A stretch of DNA of 64,000 nucleotides from Rhabditoides inermis (Eukaryota; Nematoda; Chromadorea; Rhabditida; Rhabditidae): positions 2,616,001-2,680,000 of the forward strand of contig CAWZYM010000283.1 of NCBI GenBank assembly GCA_963966185.1, in the 5' to 3' direction. The notes below the pieces were generated by a model. That model searched no databases, had not been told where the DNA came from, and worked only from the letters and a program-made list of their open reading frames with translations. Each line of letters begins with the position of its first letter. Position 1 is the first letter of the stretch. Shown here in pieces: positions 37,090 through 48,206 of the stretch. The position numbers and the translations under genes were made by a program.

Positions 37090-37439
37090 CAGAAGAACAA
37101 GAACACACACACACACGTCAGCCTATGAGGAAAGACGAAAATAGAGAATCTGTGTAAAGAACAAGTCAGTCAGTCAACAATGAACGGTTAGTCTGCCCCC
37201 AATGCCCCATGTGCCGGGAAGCTAGGTGACACGCTAAAAGCGTGCTATGACCAAGTAGTAGAACAGATAACCAGCTATCCTGTCAGATAAACCAAGTCAA
37301 ACTACCCACAAACCAAATAGAAAGACGAAACAGACGATTACTGATTCTTTTCCCAACCTCAACCACAACAATGGATTGCTCAATAAAATCTGCATACCTA
37401 ACACCGTTATAACGACCGTGCCAGATCACAGATGCGGAG

Positions 37440-37650
37440 AAAATGAGGAAGGCAGAACAGAAAGGCCCCACTCACCGCACAAGAGATGAAACACCGCGGA
37501 GAAATGACAGCCAAAGAAATGGACGAGCCGCATTGACGGGAATTCAGTCAATTCAGATTAGCATACCGTTTCTTCGTCAATGTCCGAGAAATCCCGAGAA
37601 ATCAGCTCGCGACAAAAAGTATTCATCCATGGTTTTAGACTGAGGTCATC
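37440..37650 (-). pseudogene. Copy of the first-exon region of gene family F
   Basis: MRLVHFFGCHFSAVFHLLC before a GTGAGT donor matches 35272-35340 (minus) and 43130-43205 (plus). The preceding ATGAATACTTTT and GGTATGCTAATCTGAATT blocks match 43040-43125 in reverse. No downstream exons of this copy were seen. Confidence 0.6.
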
Positions 37651-37922
37651 TCTTCGTCAACAATTTGTGGAGTGGAGTGGAGTGATAAAGTATCGTTTGG
37701 GTTGGGAGGCTCGATTGTTGATCAGATTTTATAAACCCCTAGACGTTCTGATCCGACCAAATTTCGCATATATACAATCACCAGATTTGAGTTAATGTGA
37801 GGTGTGGCTAAATCAGCAGTAAACATTCATGACAATAACAGTACGGTGCATCGTTCATACTGATACTTTACCCAACATTCACTGACAATCTGTGACACAA
37901 ATGTTTATCCCACGGCATTGTG

Positions 37923-40302
37923 CTACCAGCCCCTAGTGATGTGTCGGAAGTGTGCTTCCATTCCCTCATCTACTATGTGTTTCCGTCCCCCGGTGAGTCG
38001 AATGGTGCGTGGAGGGGCAGGGGGGAAGACGACCTCCACTGTCATCGACGAAGAGCAGTCCGTCACACGCACAGACAGCACGTTCCTGAAAATGAGTATA
38101 TTTGTTATTTGTTGTCCTATGTATGCTAACGGCTAGGATTTCTATATGTTTCTGACAGGAGACAACTGTTCAAGTATCAAGTAGTATGAAGTACATTTAC
38201 TTCTACTATCAAAGACAGATGGGACAGATGTCATATTAGAGTTGAGACAACTTTTAGTCCTATGGATCTGACTATACTACAGAATTGGAACAATGGATTG
38301 ATTATTATTATGACTGTCTTGTATTATAGCGAATGTGAAACGTATGTATGTGAAACAACTATTGAGAAGAGTATAAACGAAAATGTGTACCTGCATTCTT
38401 TCATACAAAAAAATCTTCGTAAATAGTTACCTATAAGTTCATCAGATTTGCGCAATTGTTTTGATTCTGACTCATACACTGTCACCAGTTCGAAATCGTG
38501 AGTGCACCGGACACCCGTAAGATTAATTGGCGCAGGTGAACATAGTACAACAGAACATGAATGATCATAAACGGCCAGACACCGTCGACGACACAAAAAA
38601 ACCACGCGAACTTCAACTCATAAAAGTCTCGTCGTGTGAGACTTGAGTGCAGCTTCTACGTGCATACCTCTGTTTCCAGCAGCAGCAGAGTTGCTGGAAG
38701 AATCGAACGAGTATCTGGCGCCACGGTCGACACACAACGTAGCACACGAGGATCACCGTGAAGCCATAACTGAAATGCAATGTATCCTATAATACATACA
38801 ATACATACCTATACAATACCTATACCTATACAATACCTATAATACATGAATGCATTTATGCATTCGTGCATGTACAACCAAAAATCAAATACAGTTTGTT
38901 TCGGTAAAAACTCACAATACACATAGCATTTCGAATAGAGCGTAGGAGAACATCTTCTTCAGTGGGTTGTCGTCACAGAAATACGTGGCATAGATGAATA
39001 CAACATAGCAGAGAGCGTTCATTGAGCAGTTGTAGAAGATTATCACTCCGATCACCTGACGAATCACATCAAATTATTTTTTATTGTGTTGTATTGTATT
39101 CGTGTCTACTTTGACAATACAATGGTGTTTCGACAGACACATTTGCATGTATCACCTTGACAGCCTCCTGATTCTCGAGTAGCTGGTACCTTCCGCTGAG
39201 TGAGTAGGACGATGACGTCATACTGGCACTGCGACGCGACTTGGACGTGTTCCATTTGAACAGAATGATGAAGACGATGAGAAACACTAGTATCAATACG
39301 CCTAGGAGTAAGAGGCTGATGTAGAGCGGCAGACAGTCTGAAAGGAGAAATGGCTGACACACAACATAGGGCGCCCTGTTTTTACACGTTATTGGTACAA
39401 AATAACCGTGCTTCTGATCAACGACCGTGCTTATTGCTAGAACAGTCGAACAGGTCTGTGTAGAACTGACCGACAGCGAATTATCCGTCGCACTTTAACT
39501 GATCAACCACACACTACACAACGCGCACGCGACTTTTTGCGAGAACTGTAACACTAACCGATAGCGAACCACACCGCGCCCGCTATGGACTGGATGACCG
39601 CGGCGCCGACGAGTCCGCAGCCGAGGGCGACTCCCTGAGACTGCTCGTAGCTGCGATGCCGCCACGTCGCCACACTCCTCTCCAACAGAAGAGCGCCCAC
39701 CGAAAGGACCACGTAGCAACTGAAACAATCTGCTCCCTATCTCTTTTAGTCATAGATTGACTTTGTAGGATCATTTTCGCCGATCCGAATGAACAATTGA
39801 AATTGATTTTTATTATTTTGGAACGCTGCCTCGTTCTTATTCCCGAATGACCGGAATGTGGTTGTCAGTTAGACTGTTCAACTCACATGTAGTATGAGCG
39901 TAGAAAGCTGCACACTTGAATAATGATGTTGGACTCGATGTCTTCTGAAATTTCCGCGAGGTGATATTGCACAAGTTTTCTGTACCTGGAGAAACCACAT
40001 TTCCTATGACTCCGATTTGAAACAGGAACAATATCAAGCGAGGAATGCAGTACACATATTGCTTGCACAGTAGAACAGCGAAAATCAATTGCATGTTGTT
40101 ATGAAAGAGATTAGTCTAAACAATGTTTTTGTAAACAAAAAAATGTCCACCAACTTACCTTGAACAGAATTCTTATTCCAATGGGATAAATGATCATGTT
40201 TCCAATCAAAAAGAACATTTCAAAGAAGTACAATGGGATAAAATGTGATTGCCATCCATTTTCATAGATCATCGTAGTGTTGACGTAGTAGTGAAGTCGC
40301 AT
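37923..40302 (-). CDS. Seven-transmembrane chemoreceptor, Sra superfamily, copy 4
   Basis: The start at 40302 opens MRLHYYVNTTMIYENGWQSH. NLFHNNMQLIFAVLLCKQY is at about 39990-40119, EDIESNIIIQVCSFLRSYY at 39888-39945, VGALLLERSVATWRHRSYEQ with TM4 at 39557-39721, and LPLYISLLLLGVLILVFLI with YSLSGRYQLLEN at 39155-39338. One exon (38930-39057) holds TM6 and the ALFEMLCV helix, which copies 1-3 split in two. VCRPWRQILVRFF is at about 38668-38770. The last exon (37923-38085) gives VTDCSSSMTVEVVFPP, GGRKHIVDEGMEAHFRHITR and stop. All phases join. Base composition is clearly GC-richer than in copies 1-3, suggesting a different age or origin. Its last exon also exists as an interrupted inverted copy at 42466-43005. 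Confidence 0.85.
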
Positions 40303-40564
40303 AATTCAAAGAGTAATAAATGCAAAATGTCGCTGTGCAAATCGGTTATGTGAAATGTCACGCAGCTGATTCGAAACTTCATGTGGTGTGGATGTTTCAG
40401 TCTCAGTATTCTCTCCCACCCTCTCATTATTTTTTACTCTGTCAGTCTCATAGTCTCATTATTTCCCTTCACACACCTGCATCTCGTATAGTCGGAAATA
40501 GAAACGAAGTGGTTAGGTAATGATTTCAACACGTGATTATTCATTATTCAGACTCTGTTCAACA

Positions 40565-40745
40565 CACATATAGTGGGCTCGCATATGAGTTTCACGCTTT
40601 TCACGAGAGACATTAGGGTGGTAGAGAAAGAATAAAATGAGGTTTTCAAAATGACAAACCGGCGGGAGTTGAAAAAAACACAAACAACCGGCGAACATCA
40701 GGGCGTCAGGCGAAAGCGTTACGCTAGTTACGTGAGATAAAAGTT
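40565..40745 (-). mobile_element. Decayed SINE-like repeat, relative of 41115-41300
   Basis: Shares TATAGTGGGCTCGCAT-ATGAGTT, CTTTTCACGAGAGACAT-AGGGTGG and a remnant of the tRNA-like block (GCGAAAGCGTTACGCTAG) with 41115-41300, in the same orientation and at lower identity. Confidence 0.6.
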
Positions 40746-41114
40746 GAGCTGATTGTGAGTGCAAACATACGTCACTGTAATCAGCATGAAAAACGTTTAA
40801 AAAAAACTTTATCAATAAAAAAACTACAAAATACAAAAACAATATCGAAATCGACATCGGACATCGACGAAAGTACGAAAGTTCCGTTGAAAGTTCAATT
40901 GCATACCTATCACTTGTTCAATTACCAGATTACCACTGATAAAAGTTATTTCATTTTTTTTACAGTTGAGTAATTATATTATACTTAGAATAGAATAGTT
41001 TATTCGCAAGTGGTTATGACATACACACAATTCGAACAATGGAATAGTACAGCTACGGTTTGGAACTGTTCGTATTTCGAATTGCGGGACTTCCCTTTCT
41101 CCAGACACTGTTGG

Positions 41115-41300
41115 CATTATAGTGGGCCCGCAAATGAGTTCTACTCTTTTCACGAGAGACATCAGGGTGGTTAGACAACGATGAGAACCTTTTCGATGAT
41201 GTTTTCAATTTGACAAAACATTGCGTGGGTACCGAAGATCGAACCCGCGGTATTTGCTTCCTAAGCGAGAGCGTTACCACTACGCCACGTGGTCATGAGA
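41115..41300 (-). mobile_element. tRNA-derived SINE-like repeat with A and B boxes
   Basis: The minus strand reads ACCACGTGGCGTAGTGGTAACG (A box TGGCGTAGTGG, and a GCGT/ACGC D-stem) and later GCGGGTTCGATCTTC (B box). The anticodon stem has two mismatches and the acceptor ends do not pair, so it is not a working tRNA. The 3' part is shared with 40565-40745. Confidence 0.65.
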
Positions 41301-41532
41301 GAGTATCTGTTGAGTAGAGATATGAACGGCAAAAACAAAATGCAGTGCATTTCGTTTAGTATACTGTAGTGTCAAAATCCACGATAATGTTTTCAACGAA
41401 AAATCCTGAGCTAAGTGCGAGCCTATTATACATCATATGCGGAGAGAGGAATCGAGTCACATCTCCAGACCGGGGACGGAACTTTCGTCCGGGTTCGTCC
41501 GGATGGCCGATGTCTGACCATTTTGCATTCTA

Positions 41533-42308
41533 CCTGACAAGCAAATGGCAAGGGGGCACCCCCCACACTTTGCAAACTCTCGACGCTAGTTTGTAGATAT
41601 ATCCAAAGGAAAGCCGTAGCCAAAAATCTGGCTGCCGGAGAGCACCGGAAATGCTAATTAATGAATTTCGCTCGGTTTGACTCTCCGCACTAGCGAGCTC
41701 TACTCGTCGCTTCGGTAGCCTACTGGATAGGGATGTGGTCCTTCAAGCTTGCAATCGTTGGATCGAATCTGCGCACTGCATAATCTTTTGCCAAATTCCG
41801 ATCATGTTTGATATCGATACTTTAATACTTCGAGACTTCGAAATAATCGAGAACAACTTTTGCTAATGTTTTAAATTGTATTCGTCAAGCTAAAACGGTA
41901 TACACGGTGCCAAATGAGCACGTACGCCGCTAGCACCCAGTTCTCTTACATATATACAGATGTTCGTGTAAAAAAACTGTAAAGACATGAAATTTTCGGA
42001 CTTGTGAAATTCTGTACAGATTTTCCAAAGTTGTGAATGCCTTCATTTCTGGCAAAACATTTTGCGGCGCGCGGATTCCATCCAGCGATTGCCAGCTTGA
42101 TCGCCTACCTCCCTATCCAGTAGACCACCGAAGCTACGAGCGGATCTATCTATTGCGGAGAGTCAAACCGAGCGAAATTCATTAATTAGCATTTCCGGTG
42201 CTCTCCGGCAGCCAAAATTTTGGCTACGGCTTTCCTTTAGACATATTTACAAACTAGCGTCGAGAGTTTGCAAAGTGTGGGGGGTGCCCCCTTGCCATTT
42301 GCTTGTGA
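41533..42308. mobile_element. Foldback element with about 265-base inverted arms, each bearing a tRNA-like promoter
   Basis: 41539-41800 is repeated in reverse complement at about 42045-42305 with high identity (CAAGCAAATGGCAAGGGGGC, then CTCCGGCAGCCA and AATTAATGAATTTCGCTCGG). The loop is about 245 bases. Each arm carries an A-box-like TAGCCTACTGG or TGGTCTACTGG and, about 40 bases on, GGATCGAATCT or GGATGGAATCC. No reading frame fits a transposase. Confidence 0.85.
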
Positions 42309-42465
42309 GTGACATCCGTCTCATACCTTATCCTTATCGTCTCACAGTGAACGGCTCCGGATATCGATCGTATCGCTTTTCCAAGTGATTCCGTTCTTGG
42401 CTGGTGTATCACTTTCCATACGTTCCATTCCGCATATACTACTTTCAAAAGTTTTTTTCCCACAT

Positions 42466-43005
42466 ACGTTTCACATTCGCTATATTACAAGACAATCCTA
42501 GTAATAATCAATGCACTTGTTAGCATATGTAGAGGACTAGTTGTCTCAAACTGTGATAAAACCTGGCAACCTGTCTCATTTTCTCATCTGTCTTTGATAG
42601 TGAAAGTAAATACTTCATACTACTTTTTCTAGAGATTTCTAGTTATTTCAGAACCGTGCTCTGTGCGGGTGACGGACTGCTCTTCGTCGATGACAGTGGA
42701 GGTCGTCTTCCCCCCTGGCCCAACCCGCACTATCCGACTCATCAGAATCAGAATCAGAATATTCATCTCGAATCAAGCATACAATTATGTGAATTACGGC
42801 ACGGTTACGGTAAAGTACAGTAATTCAACGACTACTGCGAGTCCCAATAATACGGATTTCGGTAGTCCCGACGATGCGTACGTGCTATTGGTGGTGCATG
42901 TCAATATCCGACTCACCGGGGCAGAGAAATCGGTATCAGCAGATACAATCGATATTGGTGCCTTTCGTCACTCCTTCACTCCAACCATCAACCCACAAAG
43001 CTGTT
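42466..43005 (+). pseudogene. Inverted duplicate of the last intron and last exon of receptor copy 4, split by a retroelement
   Basis: 42466-42640 matches the intron at 38110-38345 in reverse, and VTDCSSSMTVEVVFPP (42669-42716) matches the last coding exon at 38030-38085. The homology breaks at 42741 and resumes at 42905 with CCGACTCACCGGGG, exactly as in the intact gene. The region after the insertion is diverged and no longer encodes the YFKQ-type tail. Confidence 0.85.
42742..42904. mobile_element. Retroelement insertion, copy B, with 11-base target duplication
   Basis: TATCCGACTCA occurs at 42731-42741 and 42905-42915, directly flanking the insert. The intact receptor exon has one copy of the corresponding site. 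The insert aligns with 11881-12050. A (TCAGAA)n-like edge and an 11-base target duplication fit a non-LTR retroelement (LINE or SINE) with a simple-repeat tail; the class is inferred. Confidence 0.85.
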
Positions 43006-43019
43006 GACGAACAGATGAC

Positions 43020-44480
43020 CACAGTCGGAAATCATGAATGAATACTTTTAGTCGCGCGCGACACAGACGCAAGTTGATCTCTCTGTACCGGGACATCGAC
43101 GATCAAGCGGTATGCTAATCTGAATTCGACCGTCTGGCTGATGTGGCACGTCCGTTTCGTTGGCCGTCATTTCTCCGCAATGGTTCATCTCGCGTGACGG
43201 TGAGTCAAAGTCGCATTGCGCATCGCTTTTTCAAGTGATTTTCCCGTTTCTGGCTGGTGTCATTTCTACTCACAGTCGGTTGATTATCGATTTATAACGA
43301 TATCGATTGATTATCGATTGTTAACGATATCGATTGATTATCGATTGATATCGATTGATGGTGTGGTGTGTGAGTGTGAGACATGCGCGTGCGCGAGTTG
43401 GTATGTGAGCGTGAGACTCGTGTGATGGAGCTTTCACGACGCGTTTAGACGCTGCTGGGCGTATTCGCGAACTCTCGCGTATAAAAAATACTTTGACGCA
43501 TGACGCGCGCGTCAAAGCCCGTGCAAAAGATAGGGGGTGCGACAAAGACGCGTGGCTGCGTTGACGCGCCTGCTCCCTGCTCACATCTTCCGTACGGGAC
43601 TTGATTGACGCGAGCGTCAAGCGTCAGTGTCAAAGTATAATCTGGCCTAAAGTGCGAAGGAGTGCTCGTTGGAACGCGCCGGTGGGAGAACGTGGATAAG
43701 GAAGGGAAGTGGTCGGCGTCTACCAACAGCAGAGGACATTTCCTTGATGGTGGGTCTGCTCAAATATCCGGAATGTTCAACGTCTTTCAGATGAACACGG
43801 TGCAGTCTCGGGATTTCACTACAATTATGGCAAGGATGTCGAATCGGTGGTCGGCAACTTCAAGAAGAAACCGCCTCGCAATAGTAAGTGTTTACTTTTT
43901 CCGATAAAATAGTACTGCTTGTTTGTAGGTTTTCGTGGGGATCAGCAGAGACTATGGGCATTTCATCCTGTCACAGTATGTTGTTTATCAGATTGCAGAA
44001 ATGTATAGTTTTTACAGACTCGTTTCCAATGTGCATCCTAAACACATAAACATTTTTGATTCATCACCACGAGAACCGGAAAACTACACAGTAAGCGGCG
44101 AATGAAATCATTCAAGTTTAAATGTGTTTTTTCGATGGTGACTCGAGCTCTATACGGTCAATATTATGCGATCTCGGAAAACGTTGAATTCATACTAGAG
44201 ACACGGTTCGACAGGCAATCTGTGAGTGAAAATTGCCCAGCATTTTTTTTCTATAATATAAAAAAAATTATAACACAGGACTCGTTTTCATGCGGCTGGA
44301 GGTGTGCCGCGGCCGGGATTCTTCTAACCGCTAACTACTCACCCATCCAGTTGTGTTAATCACAACACAACACATCAACAAGTTTTCGTTTAGGTACCGC
44401 TTCAACAACGCTATCATGCTGCGAGAGGTCATCATGGAGTTTTTGGCGGCCGATGGTCGAGGAGGAGTACATTAATGGGC
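43020..44480 (+). pseudogene. Second copy of gene family F, plus strand, degraded (copy F')
   Basis: Continues the inverted block. A first-exon copy with HVRFVGRHFSAMVHLA is at about 43130-43205. GGRTWI and AEDISLMVGLLKYPECSTSF lie at 43685-43790, MNTVQSRDFTTIMARMSNRW at 43792-43855, FVGISRDYGHFILSQYVV at 43930-43985, LVSNVHPKHINIFDSSP at about 44020-44070, VTRALYGQYYAISENVEF at 44130-44190 and YRFNNAIMLREVIMEFLAAD to GRGGVH and stop at 44396-44475. This copy keeps a longer 3' part than 33290-35345 but lacks its signal peptide and the 34430-34880 region. Function unknown. Confidence 0.55.
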
Positions 44481-45725
44481 AAACCAACTGCTGACCAGGT
44501 GGGTTGCATTCGTTTTAATTCTGACCAGTCAAGACGCCTCCTCTTGTGGATGGGGCCTAAACAGTACAAACCCCGCACAAATCACATTCTGAATCACATG
44601 CGGCCAGCTGGAGTGGAAGGGTGTGGATAAACTGGTCTCTCCATCCCGCAAAAACAAATTCGGATGATTTGCAAGTTAACCATTTTACATCTCGGACGCC
44701 ATGAGCGCGCATGGTTTCGCGCAGGAGTCCATGCAATTGTGCCAATTGCACAAACAGAATTTCCGTTTCACCCGTTCTTGTTTTTTTATCAATGTGTTTT
44801 GTTTTGATATTGTATTGCATTTAGTATGTTTATATATCGGCATATTCGTGTGTAGATCGTTTTGAAACGCTAGTGAACAAGAATCCGTTGTCGAAAGTTC
44901 TTGAATCATAAATAACGCAATATCGCCCGGGTCCGGGTTCGAATCCACCCTCCTGTTTCGCGTACTAAAGGAACAGTGGCGCATTATTTTCGACTTTGGA
45001 TCATAACTTGGCCCATTGGAATGCAATTATGCAAAATATACAAAAAAAACTACGCTTCAAAGATGTTGCCGTGTTACCACACTCGTTCCCGTTACCAAAA
45101 ACAAATTAGGTTTCGCACCACACGGTCTCGATCGCAGTGCACGTGCACCGGTCCCATCAGCTGTTTTTGTTTTTGTTTTCGTTTTTTTGTTCACGGTGAT
45201 GCAATTCACCTCAAAAAATATCGTCACTACGAACGGACAGGCGTTTTCTGAATCGGAGTCGAGCCTGGTGTTCCTCCTTCTGAAAATGTGGAGATGAGCA
45301 ATTACTACAATCCTTATATAGAAAACGGCCTGTCTGCCTGTCTGTCTGTAAGTGACGCTCATTCGCCGCTTATATAGCCTAGCCAGCGTGAGACGCGCCG
45401 GGTTTGCGCTGTTGCTTTCAGGCAAAGGTGAGAGAACAGAGACAGCTGCAGAGAGCGCATAACCGAAAAGTGTGAAACTATGATATCACAATGACTTGGA
45501 TATCAAAATAGCTCGAAAAGAAGGGAAAGAGGGAGTGCAAACATTCCTTTCTAGAAATTCCAGTAGGAGGAGCGCCGTAGGCCCGACGACGACTGGTTAT
45601 GATGTAAAATAGCTCTTCTATTTCTCTGTGAATCCCAGCTCACAATTCCAATTAACAACGCCATTGCGATATATTTAACTATTATGTATGTGTTCATGAT
45701 TTCGTAATCACGTGATCTCACTGTG

Positions 45726-46090
45726 TAAACCGGTAAAGTGGACAAAAATCCCAAATGATTGACTGAATTCTACACGAGTTTTGATTCGCAGGTAGGCTGA
45801 CTGTAGCGAAAGAGTTATAGCAAAACTCTTCAGAGGAACCGAACCCGCGACCAGTGATTGTCAGGCGAAACTTTAACCAGTTGCGCCATAGAAGCAGTGT
45901 TTGCTGGCAGCTATTTCTGAGTGACCTCACCGCGTTTATCGAAAATAAATGACGGTCATTTCTTATCAATTTCTGGTGAAACGTAAGTTCGCGAAAACAT
46001 GAAAGCTCTTAGTTACCGTATCATCCATTTGAAATTTTCGTGCCCGGACCCACCATGGGGAAGCTAGTGGGTCTTATCAATTTTTTGTCG
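45726..46090 (-). mobile_element. SINE-like repeat, copy c (full length)
   Basis: Reverse-oriented near full-length match to 27131-27492. Read on the minus strand it has TGGCGCAACTGGTTAAAG (A box) and GGGTTCGGTTCC (B box), then the AATTCTACACGAG and GTCCACTTTACC end. Confidence 0.75.
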
Positions 46091-46338
46091 TTTTTAGCGA
46101 ATTCGACACTGACAGTGATTGGTATGAGGGGGGCTGCGCTACCGTGCCAGTGCTTCCGTGTCCCCTATATACTCGAGCCGGCCAGCGTGTGATGCGCGCC
46201 GAGTTTGCACTGTTTGGGCCTGCTCACTATAACCAGAAGGGCGCGAGCCATAAACGCGCACGCGACTCCGTCTGGTTACGATCAGAATCGGGATTAGAAT
46301 ACCGCTACTGATTCTGTTTGCAATCGATTGAATCACAG

Positions 46339-48041
46339 AGCTCTCACTGAACAGCGGCTGGATGCTCTCACAAGGTCTTATCAGGTGTGTTTAGGATACT
46401 TTGCAAATTCATTACATCCACTGTACAGGAGATGGCCGATGACCACCGCCACCAGTCGCCGTACATGGCTCGAGGAGGCAGGAACACGAGGCGAAGGCGA
46501 GCCGGAGACAATTCCAGGTACGCACGTGTACAACTGTAGGCGCTATGCGGTTATGACCACCTCCCGAGAGTGTTCAGAGACTCCGCAACGTTTGATTTGA
46601 GTGAAGCCGAAAATGAAAAGATGACGCGTCTGTTCGGAAAGGTGCGATAGCATTCGATACCGTTGCGCTTTCACGACGAGTTTGCGTTTAGACGTTGCTA
46701 CACGTGTTCAACAACGCACGCGGATGCCGCGCTGTGCATGACTATTTGCGTGGCAAGGTGTGAAGGAGTGCTTGTTGAAACGCTTAACCGAATGTATATA
46801 GGAGAGCAGAGAGGCGAGCCGCGCCCGTGCCGCACTCCGATCACACTCCATCTACAGAACCCTTTTTGGAGTCGGACAGTGGCCGGCCAGCGCGTGGCTG
46901 GTGAGTCTGTGACATTGCAGCTATCATTCTCATCTCTCTGAAATCAGGAGTGCGAAAAGAAGATGAAAGAGGACGGCATTCTGGAGGAGAGGAGGATCGG
47001 CAGTGCGGTGAAGTCGCGCCTGACCGATTCCGGCGTGATGTTCATCGCTCACCTGCAGCGCCGACTGGTGATTGAGGCATAGATTATACAGTGACACCCG
47101 CCTGCTGTAGGGATTGACGTCGGTCATCCGCTCTCTCGCGCGTCCAGCCTGCAATCAACCAACGCCCGGAGAATACTACAAGAGGTGAGGGTATCTAGCC
47201 GTATTGTATATATAGCAGTAATGTTCTGATGTTCAGAATCATGACCATTCCTGTGGCTCTACCGAACTGGAACAATGTAAACTATTGGAAAATTTCCGAA
47301 AACGTTTTAATTACTTTCAGGGAACGTCCCCTGAATCCACGTTTGTGCGCATGGTAGAAATTTTGACGGGTGCGGCACTGATTCAAAGGGGTACGATAAT
47401 GTTAATTGAGCCGTCGAGCAACGCTTCTCGTTCAGACGACGTTTCCTCGAGAGGACACAAGTGCATTCACTACACGGGTCTTCGACCGGAGTATCTCAAA
47501 GGCCAGGAGGACCACGCAGCCAAGCTAGCGCGGGCGCGGAATGGTCGCATTGCGCCGCCCACATTCCAAGGTAAACCATGTCGACACCATAGTGTTATGT
47601 TTACTGATAATGTGATGGATAAAACACTTGGTCTTTGGATTCCAGACTTAGGAGCGGGTTTGGTTCGTACAATGACGAAGTATCAATTATTGAGTGAAGA
47701 GATGGAAGAATACATTCTGGCAGCCAACACTGTAAGCGTTCACATGAAGAACAACGCTTCGTATGCGTGTTTTAGATTGATGCTACATATGCTTTGATCG
47801 CGCGCCATTGCGCCGGACTCATCGTTGAAGCAACCCACGCACATATCTCGAATTCATCTCGTGAGTCAAACATATCATTCCATTAGATGTTGTAGAAACA
47901 TACCCACGATTCTAGATACGAACGCCAAGGCTTTTTGGAACAAAGTTTTCAGTGCAGTTGACATCAACGTGCGTTTGAAATAATGATATAAATTTATAAA
48001 ATAGTATCATTCAGAACGATGTGATAGCCGGCATGATGTGA
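46339..48041 (+). CDS. Unidentified multi-exon gene
   Basis: Spliced blocks with good junctions: LTEQRLDALTRSYQ; EMADDHRHQSPYMARGG (46430-46516); DSATFDLSEAENEKMTRLFG (about 46578-46640); ECEKKMKEDGILEERRIG then LTDSGVMFIAHLQRRL (46948-47067); GLTSVIRSLARPACNQPTPG (47111-47184); IMTIPVALPNWNN; GTSPESTFVRMVEILTGAAL (47322-47391); RGHKCIHYTGLRPEYLKGQE (47438-47570); LGAGLVRTMTKYQLLSEEME (47644-47731); IDATYALIARHCAGLIVEAT (about 47777-47860); AKAFWNKVFSAVDIN; and NDVIAGMM with stop at 48041. Phases join from 46948 to the end. The 5' start is uncertain. AATAAA at 48135 supports the 3' end. I do not recognise the family. The protein is soluble-looking and helical, with no signal peptide seen. It converges on the gene at 48207. 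Confidence 0.6.
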
Positions 48042-48134
48042 GCTGAGCATCGGATTAAACACTCCACTCCTCCAATCCATATTAACCACAATATGCTGCT
48101 TCCTTACGTTCGCACCCCTTATCGCATCTGTTTG

Positions 48135-48140
48135 AATAAA
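48135..48140 (+). terminator. Polyadenylation signal
   Basis: AATAAA lies 94 bases after the stop codon of the unidentified plus-strand gene. Confidence 0.5.
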
Positions 48141-48206
48141 AACTTTATCAAAAAAACACCTACAAAAACCAATAACAATACTGACCACGTGAGATTGGGA
48201 CCCGCG

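Noticed and set aside
36216..37157. Long reading frames on both strands across the octamer array
   Set aside because: They are a direct product of an 8-base repeat without stops in several frames and have no start context or splice support.
41225..41296. A functional tRNA gene on the minus strand
   Set aside because: The D-stem and B box look right, but the anticodon stem has two mismatches and the acceptor ends do not pair; the body is shared with a second decayed copy, so it is a SINE-like repeat.
47285..47797. A single uninterrupted 170-residue coding exon
   Set aside because: Four internal segments begin with GTAAAC, GTACGA, GTAAAC or GTAAGC and end with CAG or TAG, and splicing joins them in phase with more coherent protein.
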